Source: Ascidiaceihabitans sp023955215 (lineage in GTDB: Bacteria > Pseudomonadota > Alphaproteobacteria > Rhodobacterales > Rhodobacteraceae). Taken from it: 64,000 bases of DNA. Shown in pieces: positions 24,584-33,325 of the stretch. The translations under genes were made by a program, and so were the position numbers. Under the pieces are notes generated by a model, which saw only the letters and a list, made by a program, of their open reading frames with translations, made no database searches and was not told the DNA's origin. Each line of letters begins with the position of its first letter. Position 1 is the stretch's first letter. Location: contig CALSPX010000009.1 in assembly GCA_943788345.1 (NCBI GenBank), forward strand, positions 135,752 to 199,751. Reading direction: 5' to 3'.

Positions 24584-24907
24584 TTATTGGGATTTCTCGA
24601 TATCATAAACAACGATGCCATCACCGCCCCCTTCGCACAGCGTACAAAGCTGCGCGCCCAATTTTTGATGCGTCGGATGAACCGCATAGGCCTCTAATGC
24701 GTGCTGGTTGGCAAACCGGATAACAAAGCCACCAGCAAAAGCGGGGGACTTGTTTTCAAAATCGCGGTTCTCACCAAAATCAAACCCAAGGACGCCATCA
24801 ATCGTTTGGCTAAAAGCCTCTAACGCTTCGAACACCTCGGTGCGCTGCTCAGCAGTGACGTCTTTGCGGAAATTGCAGAAGACGCAGTGTAGAATGACAT
24901 TGCTCAT
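24584..24907 (-). CDS. Dabb-family (stress-responsive A/B barrel) protein
   Basis: 107 residues. The pattern VILHCVFCNFRKDVTAEQRTEVFEALEAF...GVLGFDFGEN...AGGFVIRFANQHALEAYAVHPTHQKLG follows the dimeric alpha/beta-barrel (Dabb) family, small cytosolic proteins of unknown substrate. ATG 24907 has AAAGGGC upstream; the longer frame to 24988 is not supported. It converges on the 5'-nucleotidase gene. Confidence 0.82.
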   Translation of the reverse strand: MSNVILHCVFCNFRKDVTAEQRTEVFEALEAFSQTIDGVLGFDFGENRDFENKSPAFAGGFVIRFANQHALEAYAVHPTHQKLGAQLCTLCEGGGDGIVVYDIEKSQ

Positions 24908-25274
24908 TTGGTGCCCTTTGTCGCGGCGATATGTGATGGCTTTCGCCGCGTTCAGTTGGCCGACAGCATAGGCGGCTGTTGCACCCACTCACCAGACGGA
25001 AACCGCATAGATTAAGAAAAGTTTAATTGGCCTACCCAAATGGTTAACACGGGGAACAGGTTAACGAATGATTGCCACGCCAAACAGCGCGGCACTGTAC
25101 AGATAAGGCCGTAAACTGTGCCGTTCGCCTAAATCCCCCGTTTTGGGGGCAGTATCTGCAAATGAAACTGCACATTTTAAATGCTCAATTGTACATTGGC
25201 GTGCTAAACTTGCTGCGAACGCAGCGTTAACCCAACCGTGCGTTGGGCGTTTTCTAGGGTGGAGTAGGGACCAT
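24908..25274. other. 367-bp gap with a possible small-RNA 3' end
   Basis: No reading frame I trust. Near its right end are two consecutive hairpins (CTGC-GAAC-GCAG at about 25213-25224 and CCCAAC-CGTGC-GTTGGG at 25231-25247) followed by CGTTTTC; a small CCCCC/GGGGG hairpin is at 25135-25149. The middle is A/T-rich. These could end a small RNA or form the leader of the SRAP gene. Confidence 0.45.
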
Positions 25275-25970
25275 ATGTGCGGCCGTATCGCCAACACCAT
25301 GCCACAAGATGCGATGGCGCAATTGTTTGCGGCCAAGCCTGATAATGATCTGCCTGATGTCCCAAATTACAACGTCTGCCCCACAAATGCTGTCCATTCG
25401 ATTACGGCGGATGGTGGCGGGCGACGGCTGCAATCCATGCGTTGGGGCTTTATTCCCAGTTGGTACAAAAAGCCAAATGATGGCCCCCTCTTGATCAACG
25501 CCCGCGCTGAAACGATTGCGAAAAAACCAGCGTTTAGAGTGGCTTGTCGTGAACGTCGTTGCGTCGTCGTTGCGACCGGATTTTATGAGTGGACCAAGTC
25601 CGAGGACGGTGGGCGCGACCCTTGGTACATCTCGCGCAGTGACGGCGCACCTCTTGCTTTCGCGTCCATCTGGCAAAACTGGGACGTGGAAGAGACCCCC
25701 ATCAAAACCTGCGCCATTGTCACAACGGGCGCAAATACAGCCATATCAGGCATTCACCACCGTATGCCTGTGATCTTAGAACCCGATGAAATTGCGCTTT
25801 GGTTGGGTGAAAAAGGCAAAGGGGCCGCCACGCTTATGCAGGCAGCCCCCGAAGAAACACTTCAGTTTCATAGGGTTAGTCGAGATGTGAACTCGCGCCT
25901 TAGTTCAGGGCCTCTTCTTCTTCAGCCGCATTTGAAGACGCTTGATCAAGCGGTGCTGCGCCAAAGTTGA
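25275..25970 (+). CDS. SRAP-domain protein (YedK/HMCES-like)
   Basis: 231 residues. Starts MCGRI, with Cys2 as the catalytic residue after Met removal; this family forms thiazolidine crosslinks to abasic sites in single-stranded DNA. Other family motifs are visible: INARAETI (about 75), FYEWTK and IHHRMPVIL (about 158). The ATG at 25275 was chosen because Cys must follow the initiator Met. The C-terminus runs 71 bp into the convergent cupredoxin-like gene, about 20 residues longer than usual. Role in abasic-site repair. Confidence 0.93.
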   Translation: MCGRIANTMPQDAMAQLFAAKPDNDLPDVPNYNVCPTNAVHSITADGGGRRLQSMRWGFIPSWYKKPNDGPLLINARAETIAKKPAFRVACRERRCVVVATGFYEWTKSEDGGRDPWYISRSDGAPLAFASIWQNWDVEETPIKTCAIVTTGANTAISGIHHRMPVILEPDEIALWLGEKGKGAATLMQAAPEETLQFHRVSRDVNSRLSSGPLLLQPHLKTLDQAVLRQS

Positions 25971-26289
25971 TGAAACCCTTGATGGTGGTGTCACCATCTT
26001 CGTTGGCAAGGCCATCATGGAAAAACGATTTTGCCATCTCCGCTGTAACCGCAAGTGACTCAGTTTGATCAATACCAAACTCTTCAGTTTCCCAAGTTTG
26101 GTCAAGTGCTGTTACGGTAAGGACGCCGTCAGTTTCATTAACGGAAACAATGGTATCACCAGCAGACACATAAGTGGTCTCTGGAAAATATGCATCGGGA
26201 AGAACTGTAATTTCGTGCTCGGCAGCCTGAACAGGTGTCGAGATGAATAGTGTAGCCAAAGCGGCCATCAATGTAGTTTTGCGCAGCAT
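25900..26289 (-). CDS. Secreted cupredoxin-like protein without copper ligands
   Basis: 129 residues with a signal peptide (MLRKTTLMAALATLFISTPVQA). The mature part, EITVLPDAYFPETTYVSAGDTIVSVNET, resembles the start of small cupredoxins (xFxPxTxTVxAGDTVxxxN), but there is no Cys and only one usable His, so a type-1 copper site is missing. It ends in an acidic tail. AGGAGCT upstream supports ATG 26289. Overlaps the convergent SRAP gene by 71 bp. Function unknown; fold assignment is by eye. Confidence 0.6.
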   Translation of the reverse strand: MLRKTTLMAALATLFISTPVQAAEHEITVLPDAYFPETTYVSAGDTIVSVNETDGVLTVTALDQTWETEEFGIDQTESLAVTAEMAKSFFHDGLANEDGDTTIKGFINFGAAPLDQASSNAAEEEEALN

Positions 26290-26379
26290 CTGTGAGCTCC
26301 TGTTTATTGGCCCCACCCGTAAACGTTAGGCGATACTTAGATAAACAATGGGGCATAAATGTGACCTGATCATAAAACT

Positions 26380-27264
26380 CTATTCAATTTGAAGTTTTAG
26401 CCATGTTTTAAAGGCATTTAACGGCGCAATGTTGGCCCGATCCGATGGCCAGACCAGGTAATAAGTGCCGATGCTATCGCTTGTATGGGTCGATGCGCGG
26501 CACAGTTGACCACTGTTTAGATAGGGTTCTGCGACAAAGGTAGGAAGCAAAGCGATTCCCATGCCATGCAGGGCTGCTTGGGCCATGGTTGAAAACTGGT
26601 CAAACATCATTCCAGATGGGATAATTTCGTCTATTCCATGGGCACTTAGCCACCTTGCCCACCCTTTTTGCCGCGTCTCAAGGTGCAGCAATGGGTGTTT
26701 CAAAATGGCACGGGGATCAGCGACGGGTTGCTCTAATAAATCAGGCGCGCAAACGGGAATCACTGTCTCAGACATCAGCTTCATATGTTGCGCGTTTGGC
26801 CAATCCTCTCGCCCAAAATGGATCGCAGCGTCAAAGCGGTTGGCGCGGAAATCAAACGGCGCAAGCCGGGTGGATAGATTTATCGTAACCTCTGGATGTT
26901 CCTTGGCAAAATTCGATAAACGCGGTGCTAACCAATGCATTCCAAACGCTGGAAGGATCGCCAAATTTAAAGTTCCCCCATTGGGATTTGCACGGGCTTC
27001 AATCGAGGCAGAAGCCAGTTGCCCCAATATGCTACGCGCCTTTAAGGCAAAGGCCTGACCAGCTGGTGTCAGTCGGAGCACTCGACCCTCGCGCTGCATC
27101 AACTGTACGTCCAATTGATCTTCTAAGGTCTTTAGTTGGCGGCTCACCGCGCTTTGGGTCAACGACAACTCTGATGCAGCCGCCGTGGCGGTTCCAAGGC
27201 GCGCAATGGCTTCGAATGCCAGCAGGGACGATGTCGAGGGCAGGAAACGGCGGGGCGCAAGCAT
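26380..27264 (-). CDS. LysR-family regulator beside glutaryl-CoA dehydrogenase
   Basis: 294 residues: N-terminal winged helix (FEAIARLGTATAAASELSLTQSAVSRQLKTLE, about 15-45) and a periplasmic-binding-like effector domain. Type resembles GcvA-like LysR proteins. It diverges from gcdH (104 bp between starts) and is therefore the likely activator of glutaryl-CoA breakdown, with a glutarate-type effector inferred. ATG 27264 is the first Met in frame and yields a full-length protein. Confidence 0.88.
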   Translation of the reverse strand: MLAPRRFLPSTSSLLAFEAIARLGTATAAASELSLTQSAVSRQLKTLEDQLDVQLMQREGRVLRLTPAGQAFALKARSILGQLASASIEARANPNGGTLNLAILPAFGMHWLAPRLSNFAKEHPEVTINLSTRLAPFDFRANRFDAAIHFGREDWPNAQHMKLMSETVIPVCAPDLLEQPVADPRAILKHPLLHLETRQKGWARWLSAHGIDEIIPSGMMFDQFSTMAQAALHGMGIALLPTFVAEPYLNSGQLCRASTHTSDSIGTYYLVWPSDRANIAPLNAFKTWLKLQIE

Positions 27265-27320
27265 CTATGCGTTTTCCTCATGCAATGCAGGATCAACAAG
27301 CATTAGAACTTTGGTGAATT

Positions 27321-27358
27321 ATTTGCAATATAGGCATTAAATCACAAATATTGCGAAA
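27321..27358. promoter_or_regulatory. Candidate LysR operator between LysR gene and gcdH
   Basis: Near-perfect inverted repeat ATTTGCAATAT (27321-27331) and ATATTGCGAAA (27348-27358), A/T-rich centre, in the divergent promoter region. LysR proteins bind T-N11-A type dyads; the placement fits, the proof is missing. Confidence 0.45.
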
Positions 27359-27368
27359 GGCGCGTCAA

Positions 27369-28592
27369 ATGAGTGCAGAACAAAATGGTCTGAAAGCCAA
27401 GGATAAACCGGATCTTGGGTCGTTTGATTGGGCCGATGCATTCCGCCTAAGCGGTCAGCTCAGCGAAGATGAGCGGATGATCCAAGCATCTGCCGCTGCT
27501 TATGCGTCAGAAAAACTGGCACCACGCGTAATTGATGCCTTCGCCAATGAGGTCACCGACAGAAGCATTTTTTCAGAGATGGGCGAGATGGGTCTGTTGG
27601 GCGTAACTCTGCCAGAAGAATATGGCGGCCTGGGCGGGTCCTACGTCAGCTACGGGCTTGTTGCCCGTGAGGTCGAGCGGATCGACAGTGGTTATCGTTC
27701 TATGATGTCCGTGCAATCCAGCCTCGTGATCTACCCGATCTATGCCTACGGTTCTGAAGAGCAACGTCGTAAGTATTTGCCTAAACTGGCGTCGGGCGAA
27801 TGGGTTGGTTGCTTTGGCTTGACCGAACCTGATGCGGGCAGTGATCCTGCAGGTATGAAGACAGTCGCCAAGAAAACCGACAGCGGTTACGTCATCAGTG
27901 GCTCCAAAATGTGGATCTCAAACGCGCCAATCGCGGATGTATTCGTGGTTTGGGCCAAGTCAGAGGAGCATGGCGGCAAGATCCGCGGGTTTGTTCTGGA
28001 CAAAGGAATGAAGGGGCTGTCTGCGCCTAAAATCGGCAACAAACTTTCATTGCGTGCGTCCATTACAGGCGAAATCGTGATGGAAGGCGTTGAAGTTGGT
28101 GAAGATGCTTTGTTGCCTAATGTTCAAGGGCTTAAAGGCCCGTTCGGCTGTTTGAACCGTGCGCGTTACGGCATCGCATGGGGCGCGATGGGCGCTGCAG
28201 AATTCTGCTGGCATGCGGCACGTCAGTACGGTTTGGACCGCAAACAGTTCAACAAGCCACTGGCTGGTACGCAATTGTTCCAGAAGAAATTGGCAGACAT
28301 GCAAACAGAGATTTCATTGGGCCTTCAGGGTGCATTGCAGGTTGGTCGCCTTATGGACCGAGCTAATGCTGCCCCTGAAATGATCTCGATCATCAAGCGC
28401 AACAACTGTGGCAAGGCGCTCGATATCGCGCGCATGTCGCGCGATATGCACGGTGGCAATGGCATCAGTGGCGAATTCCAAGTGATGCGTCACATGATGA
28501 ACCTAGAGACCGTGAATACCTATGAGGGTACACATGATGTGCATGCTTTGATCTTGGGCCGTGCCCAAACGGGTATTCAAGCGTTCTTTTAA
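27369..28592 (+). CDS. gcdH: Glutaryl-CoA dehydrogenase
   Basis: 407 residues of the acyl-CoA dehydrogenase family; oxidatively decarboxylates glutaryl-CoA to crotonyl-CoA in lysine/tryptophan breakdown. Hallmarks are the FAD motif GCFGLTEPDAGSDPAGM (about 135-151), ISGSKMWISNAP, and NTYEGTHDVHALILG with the catalytic Glu. ATG 27369 has AAAGGCG upstream. Divergent LysR gene supports the role. Confidence 0.92.
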   Translation: MSAEQNGLKAKDKPDLGSFDWADAFRLSGQLSEDERMIQASAAAYASEKLAPRVIDAFANEVTDRSIFSEMGEMGLLGVTLPEEYGGLGGSYVSYGLVAREVERIDSGYRSMMSVQSSLVIYPIYAYGSEEQRRKYLPKLASGEWVGCFGLTEPDAGSDPAGMKTVAKKTDSGYVISGSKMWISNAPIADVFVVWAKSEEHGGKIRGFVLDKGMKGLSAPKIGNKLSLRASITGEIVMEGVEVGEDALLPNVQGLKGPFGCLNRARYGIAWGAMGAAEFCWHAARQYGLDRKQFNKPLAGTQLFQKKLADMQTEISLGLQGALQVGRLMDRANAAPEMISIIKRNNCGKALDIARMSRDMHGGNGISGEFQVMRHMMNLETVNTYEGTHDVHALILGRAQTGIQAFF

Positions 28593-28597
28593 ACGAC

Positions 28598-29207
28598 TTA
28601 AGCGCGGGCCTCTGTCACTAGAGGCTCGCGTTCACCCGCGCGAATAACCTCTGGGTCATAGGCCTGGCGCGCAAAAACCTCGCGCACCATGGGTGCGAAA
28701 AAATCGATGGATAAGGTGTCGTAGTCTGGGTCAAAGCTTGATTGATCCCAGCGTTCGCAAAATAACGCACAATCATCGAAATAGATGTGACCTGCGAATT
28801 GGTCCCTCTTGTTTGGGTTCCCGCCAACGTGGTGTCCATAGTAAATCATCTGGAAATCTCCATGCGCTTGGACGCACCAGCTGCATTGCTCGACGTACAA
28901 AGGGGCGTAATATGGCGGCTGCGTATTCGTCGTGATTGTAGGGGGCATAGATGTCGCCGATGTCGTGTAGTAACGCGCAAACTACCCAATCGATATCGGC
29001 CCCATCGCGCCATGCACGAGTGGCGGATTGCAACGAGTGACCAAGGCGTGTGATCTTGTAACCTGACAACCCCTCGTCCAAATTCACAAGTGCCTGAAGA
29101 AGTTTGTCAGCGGTGCCTTTGGCGTGCTCAGTCTCATGCTTCGTAAGGAACGCGTATTCCTCTGCAGTGCCATCTTTCATCTGGGTGAAGTTAACTGTTT
29201 TACTCAT
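28598..29207 (-). pseudogene. HD-domain phosphohydrolase gene broken by a frameshift
   Basis: An HD-domain protein of about 200 residues is split across two frames. The N-terminal part (ATG 29207, MSKTVNFTQ...) carries KITRLGHSLQSATRAWRDG and ALLHDIGDIYAPYNH; at AAILRPFV it leaves its frame, and EQCSWCVQAHGDFQMIYYGHHVGGN continues in another frame to the stop at 28598. Fusing them restores a normal family order. The shift lies at about 28889-28898 and behaves as one extra base. A sequencing error would make the gene intact. It converges on gcdH. Confidence 0.8.
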
Positions 29208-29422
29208 GCACATGATCCTTTTGTTGGCGATACATTGGATGTCAGATCGTGCCAGCACAAGCCATTTTCTAATGGGCATTATTTTACCATATGGCTGCCC
29301 GAAACGCAGTGCCTGCTGAAGATACTAAACGTCACACCCGAGAATTTGGGGTTGGCGCTAGACATGTCAGCGCACGTCGCTAGTGTCCATTTTTGAAAGT
29401 TCATTTGCTTGGGAGCAGACGC

Positions 29423-31720
29423 ATGGAAAAGTTCGGAAAAAGCCAACCGGTCAAACGGGTCGAAGATGTGCGTTTTCTGGTCGGAAAAGGCCGCTATGTG
29501 GATGACATCGCGCCTGCCGATGCATTGAGCGCATTCTTTTTCCGCTCTCCAGTCGCGCATGCTGTTATAACCGAGCTTGATGTAGATGATGCGCGCGAAG
29601 CCGAAGGTGTTCACGCGGTGCTAACCTGTGCGGACCTTGAAGCAGCAGGCATGAACCTAGAAATGGCTGCGGTACTTGTTAAGAACCGTGATGGAAGCCA
29701 AGGTGCCGCGACCAGCCGTACGATGCTGGCCAAGGATCGCTTGCGTTTTGTTGGTGAGCCGATTGTGGCTGTGATTGCAGATACGTTGGCCCAAGCACGT
29801 GATGCAGCTGAATTGATTGTGCTGGATTATGACGAACTGCCTGCAAAGATGGATCTTAAGGCGGGCGGCGAAACCCTGCATGAAACAGCGCCCGACAATG
29901 TCGCGTTTGACTGGGGTATGGGTGACGAGGCAGCAACCAATGCAGCGTTTGAGAAAGCGGCACATGTTGTCAGTCTAGATGTTGGCGATAACCGCATTAT
30001 CGTCAACTCAATGGAGCCACGTGGCTGTTATTCGTATTGGGAAGATGATCGCCTTCACGTTGCTATCAACGGTCAAGGTGTTTGGGTGAATAAGACCCAA
30101 ATGACAGCAGCATTTGGCCTGGAACCTGATGATGTTCACGTGACCAATCCCGATACTGGCGGTGGTTTTGGGATGAAAGGTATGGGTTATCCGGAACCAT
30201 TCAGCGTTGCCCAAGCTGCACGCGTTTTAGGGCGTCCTGTTCGCTGGATGTCTGAGCGCACCGAGGCGATGTTGTCTGACAATGCCGGGCGTGATTTGAC
30301 GTCTTTGGCAGAATTGGCGTTTGACGAGAACCACAAGATCATCGCGTATCGTGTGCATTCCGATATCAATCTTGGCGCTTATAATTCGCAGTTTGCCCAG
30401 CCGATCCAAACACAATTGTTTAGTCGTGTTTTAATGGGCGTTTACGATGTGCAGGACACGTATCTAAGCGTGAATGGTTATTTCACCAATACCACACAGG
30501 TCGACGCATATCGCGGTGCTGGACGCCCTGAGGCGATCTATGTGTTAGAACGTGCCATGGACCGTGCGGCACGTGAACTGGACATTGATCCATGGGAATT
30601 GCGCCGCCGTAACTTTATCAAACCTGATCAGTTCCCGTATCTGGCGGCCACTGGTGAGACCTATGATGTGGGCAATTTTGACCTCCTGCTGACCCGCGCG
30701 GCTGAGGTTGCTGATGCGGATGGTTTTGCCGCGCGTCGTACTGCCGACGAGGCTAAGGGGCTGCTACGCGGCCATGGCATTTGTTATTATATCGAAAGCA
30801 TCTTGGGCGCGCCGGATGAAACAACCAAGGTTGTGTTTAACGACGATGGGACGGTTCATATTCTTGTCGGCACGCAATCAGGCGGGCAGGGCCATGAAAC
30901 TGTCTATGCACAGTTCCTAAGTGACCAAACGGGCATCCCAGCAGATTTGATTTATGTCATCCAAGGCGATAGCGATCTGATCAAAAATGGTGGTGGCACA
31001 GGCGGATCGCGTTCTGTCACAGTGCAAAACAATGCGACGTTGGTGACCGTTGCGACGATGACGGAAAAATTCACCGCATTCTTGTCCGATGAAATGGGTG
31101 TCGATGCGGTTGAAATCAGTTTTGATGATGAACGCTTCCGTGCTGAGGGATCAAACCTGACGCCAACTATGCTAGAGGTCGCGGATATGGCGCGCACGGC
31201 TGGGCGCACTGATCTGCTTGAGCACGAAGAGCACGTGAAACTAGAGGCGCGCAGCTTTCCAAATGGCGCACATGTTTGCGAAGTCGTGATTGATCCCGAC
31301 ACGGGTGTTGTCACCACTGATCGCTATTTCGTGGTCGATGATTTTGGGAACCTGATCAATCCTGTACTGGCCGAAGGCCAAGTTCACGGTGGTGTCGTTC
31401 AAGGTATCGGGCAGGCTCTGACAGAACACGTCGTCTATGATGAAGACGGGCAGTTGCTCACCGCGACCTTTATGGATTATGCCATGCCTCGTGCAGATGA
31501 TGTGCCGCAGATTAGTTTCACTTCGGTTCCTGTTCCCTCGACGGCCAATATTATGGGCATGAAGGGGTGCGGCGAAGCCGGGACTGTGGGGGCTTTGGCA
31601 GCTGTCGCAAATGCTGTTCAAGATGCGCTGTGGGATCGCGGGGTCCGACAGGCGGATATGCCTTTCACCCCGCACAAAGTTTGGGAACTGCTGCGAGATG
31701 CGTCTGTCGTCACTAAATAA
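29423..31720 (+). CDS. Form II CoxL-type molybdopterin-binding subunit (xanthine dehydrogenase family)
   Basis: 765 residues, large Mo-cofactor subunit. It contains DTGGGFGMKG (about 250) and, near residue 362, VDAYRGAGRPE, the AYRGAGR signature of form II CoxL rather than the AYXCSFR of true CO dehydrogenase; the active-site Glu lies in GMKGCGEAGTVG near the end. Form II proteins are poorly characterised aldehyde/aromatic-type oxidoreductases. Start ATG 29423 has GGGAGCA upstream. Partner FAD (M) and iron-sulfur (S) subunit genes are absent on both sides, which is unusual. A DUF2235 gene overlaps its end. Confidence 0.88.
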   Translation: MEKFGKSQPVKRVEDVRFLVGKGRYVDDIAPADALSAFFFRSPVAHAVITELDVDDAREAEGVHAVLTCADLEAAGMNLEMAAVLVKNRDGSQGAATSRTMLAKDRLRFVGEPIVAVIADTLAQARDAAELIVLDYDELPAKMDLKAGGETLHETAPDNVAFDWGMGDEAATNAAFEKAAHVVSLDVGDNRIIVNSMEPRGCYSYWEDDRLHVAINGQGVWVNKTQMTAAFGLEPDDVHVTNPDTGGGFGMKGMGYPEPFSVAQAARVLGRPVRWMSERTEAMLSDNAGRDLTSLAELAFDENHKIIAYRVHSDINLGAYNSQFAQPIQTQLFSRVLMGVYDVQDTYLSVNGYFTNTTQVDAYRGAGRPEAIYVLERAMDRAARELDIDPWELRRRNFIKPDQFPYLAATGETYDVGNFDLLLTRAAEVADADGFAARRTADEAKGLLRGHGICYYIESILGAPDETTKVVFNDDGTVHILVGTQSGGQGHETVYAQFLSDQTGIPADLIYVIQGDSDLIKNGGGTGGSRSVTVQNNATLVTVATMTEKFTAFLSDEMGVDAVEISFDDERFRAEGSNLTPTMLEVADMARTAGRTDLLEHEEHVKLEARSFPNGAHVCEVVIDPDTGVVTTDRYFVVDDFGNLINPVLAEGQVHGGVVQGIGQALTEHVVYDEDGQLLTATFMDYAMPRADDVPQISFTSVPVPSTANIMGMKGCGEAGTVGALAAVANAVQDALWDRGVRQADMPFTPHKVWELLRDASVVTK

Positions 31721-32777
31721 ACGTATCACGCGGTGGCTGATGGCCCGTTTTGGACGGGCCACACCAGAGGTTTTGCCACGCAAACGTGGATTAACGACCC
31801 ATGTTATTATCATGGACGGTACCATGTCCACGTTGGCAGAAGGGCATGAGACCAATGCAGGTCTTAGCTATAAAATGCTGGCCGAACTGGACGGTGACAT
31901 TTCGGTTTTTTATGAACACGGATTGCAGTGGTCCAGTTGGCGTCGCCCCGGCGACGTGCTGATGGGGCGTGGTATCAATCACCAAATCCGCCGTGCTTAT
32001 GGCTACCTCGCGTCGCGCTATCGAACGGGCGACAAGGTTATCTTGCTAGGTTTTTCACGTGGTGCCTATGCTGTTCGTTCACTGGCAGGTGTGATTGACA
32101 TGGTGGGATTGTTGCACAGCAATCAAGCGACCCAACGTCGAATTCGTGATGCATATCGGCATTATCGCCGTGCCCCGCAAAGCGGTTCAGCCAAGCGGTT
32201 CAGTAAGGCGTACTGCCACTCTGAAGTGAAAATAGAAATGATTGGTGTCTGGGATACCGTAAAATCATTGGGTTTGAACGCGCCAGTGCTGTGGCGCTTC
32301 AGTGTCGCCAAACATGCATTTCACAGTCACGCATTGGGACCATCTGTTCAAAATGGATATCATGCGCTGGCCCATGATGAGACACGTGTGGTGTACAGCC
32401 CCGTATTGTGGACCACGAACGACAGTTGGACTGGCCATATGGAACAGATGTGGTTTCGTGGCGCGCATGGGGATGTTGGTGGGGAGCTTGGCGGTATGCC
32501 GCAGGTGCGCCCACTTTCAAATATCCCACTGGTTTGGATGTTGGAAAAGGCTGTTAAACACGGACTGGCTTTACCGACAGGTTGGCAGGATCGCTTTGCA
32601 CAAGATCCCAAAGCCCCTGCGCGCGGCACTTGGACCGGCTATAGCCGCGTCTTTATCAATCGCAAGTCTCGTATTATTGGTGCTGACCCGTCTGAGGCAA
32701 TTCATCCAAGTGTTGCACAGGCCCCAGCCGAAGAACCCGCGCTTTGGTATAAATTGCTTTCAAAACTCCGCGGTTAG
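31698..32777 (+). CDS. DUF2235-family serine hydrolase
   Basis: 359 residues. Alpha/beta-hydrolase-like: nucleophile elbow LLGFSRGAYAVRS (S120), and HGDVGG (FRGAHGDVGGELGG, near 247) with the third catalytic residues, as in DUF2235/Tle1-type phospholipases. No T6SS gene is nearby and no secretion signal is seen, so an effector role is not supported. ATG 31698 overlaps the CoxL stop by 23 bases; ATG 31740 is an alternative. Its stop shares bases with the convergent thioesterase stop. Confidence 0.8.
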   Translation: MRLSSLNKRITRWLMARFGRATPEVLPRKRGLTTHVIIMDGTMSTLAEGHETNAGLSYKMLAELDGDISVFYEHGLQWSSWRRPGDVLMGRGINHQIRRAYGYLASRYRTGDKVILLGFSRGAYAVRSLAGVIDMVGLLHSNQATQRRIRDAYRHYRRAPQSGSAKRFSKAYCHSEVKIEMIGVWDTVKSLGLNAPVLWRFSVAKHAFHSHALGPSVQNGYHALAHDETRVVYSPVLWTTNDSWTGHMEQMWFRGAHGDVGGELGGMPQVRPLSNIPLVWMLEKAVKHGLALPTGWQDRFAQDPKAPARGTWTGYSRVFINRKSRIIGADPSEAIHPSVAQAPAEEPALWYKLLSKLRG

Positions 32778-33274
32778 GGTTTGTTGATCGACATGATGAT
32801 GCATGTCGTTGAACCGGTGGCATATAGTTTACCATCGTCCACCCCCCGAATTTCACCAGAAGCCACGCCAGTTGAGCGTCCTGCGTGATCAACTGTGCCG
32901 ATACAATCAATCGCCATGCCCAATGGGATGGGGCGGGTGATGTTAATTTTGTATTCTAGAGTAGTGTAGACAGAGCCGCGCGGCACGCGTGTCATGACGG
33001 CGCAAGCCATAGCGCTATCTAGCAATGTTCCATACCAACCACCGTGAACCGTGCCCATTGGGTTGGTCACGTTGAATTCTGGAACGCCGCGAAATACCAC
33101 GCGGCCGTCCGATACTTCGAACAACGAATATCCCATCGTGTCACCAATAGGTGGTCCAGGGTGTGCGCCGTCCAAAATACCTTGCATGAATTCCAAGCCA
33201 GACATGGCCAAGATTTCATCCAATTTAAGCAGATCAGCAGGTGTTTGCGCGCGTGTAACCATTGGTGTCTCCAT
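32774..33274 (-). CDS. PaaI-family thioesterase, third copy
   Basis: 166 residues, hotdog fold. GTVHGGWYGTLLDSAMACAV is the active-site helix with H-G-G and Asp, followed by TTLEYKINITRPIPLG, the typical strand. Acyl-CoA substrate unknown. ATG 33274 starts METPMVTR. Stop codon overlaps that of the DUF2235 gene tail to tail. Related to but not adjacent to the pair at 19.1-20.0 kb. Confidence 0.86.
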   Translation of the reverse strand: METPMVTRAQTPADLLKLDEILAMSGLEFMQGILDGAHPGPPIGDTMGYSLFEVSDGRVVFRGVPEFNVTNPMGTVHGGWYGTLLDSAMACAVMTRVPRGSVYTTLEYKINITRPIPLGMAIDCIGTVDHAGRSTGVASGEIRGVDDGKLYATGSTTCIIMSINKP

Positions 33275-33325
33275 CGGGCGTTTCGCTACCTTAACGCTAA
33301 AAACCCGTTTGGATCACAGCAAGTG

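Noticed and set aside
29423..31720. True CO dehydrogenase (CoxL form I)
   Set aside because: Signature is AYRGAGR, not AYXCSFR, and no S/M subunits are present.
31698..32777. Type VI secretion effector
   Set aside because: DUF2235 similarity only; no T6SS, VgrG or immunity gene nearby.
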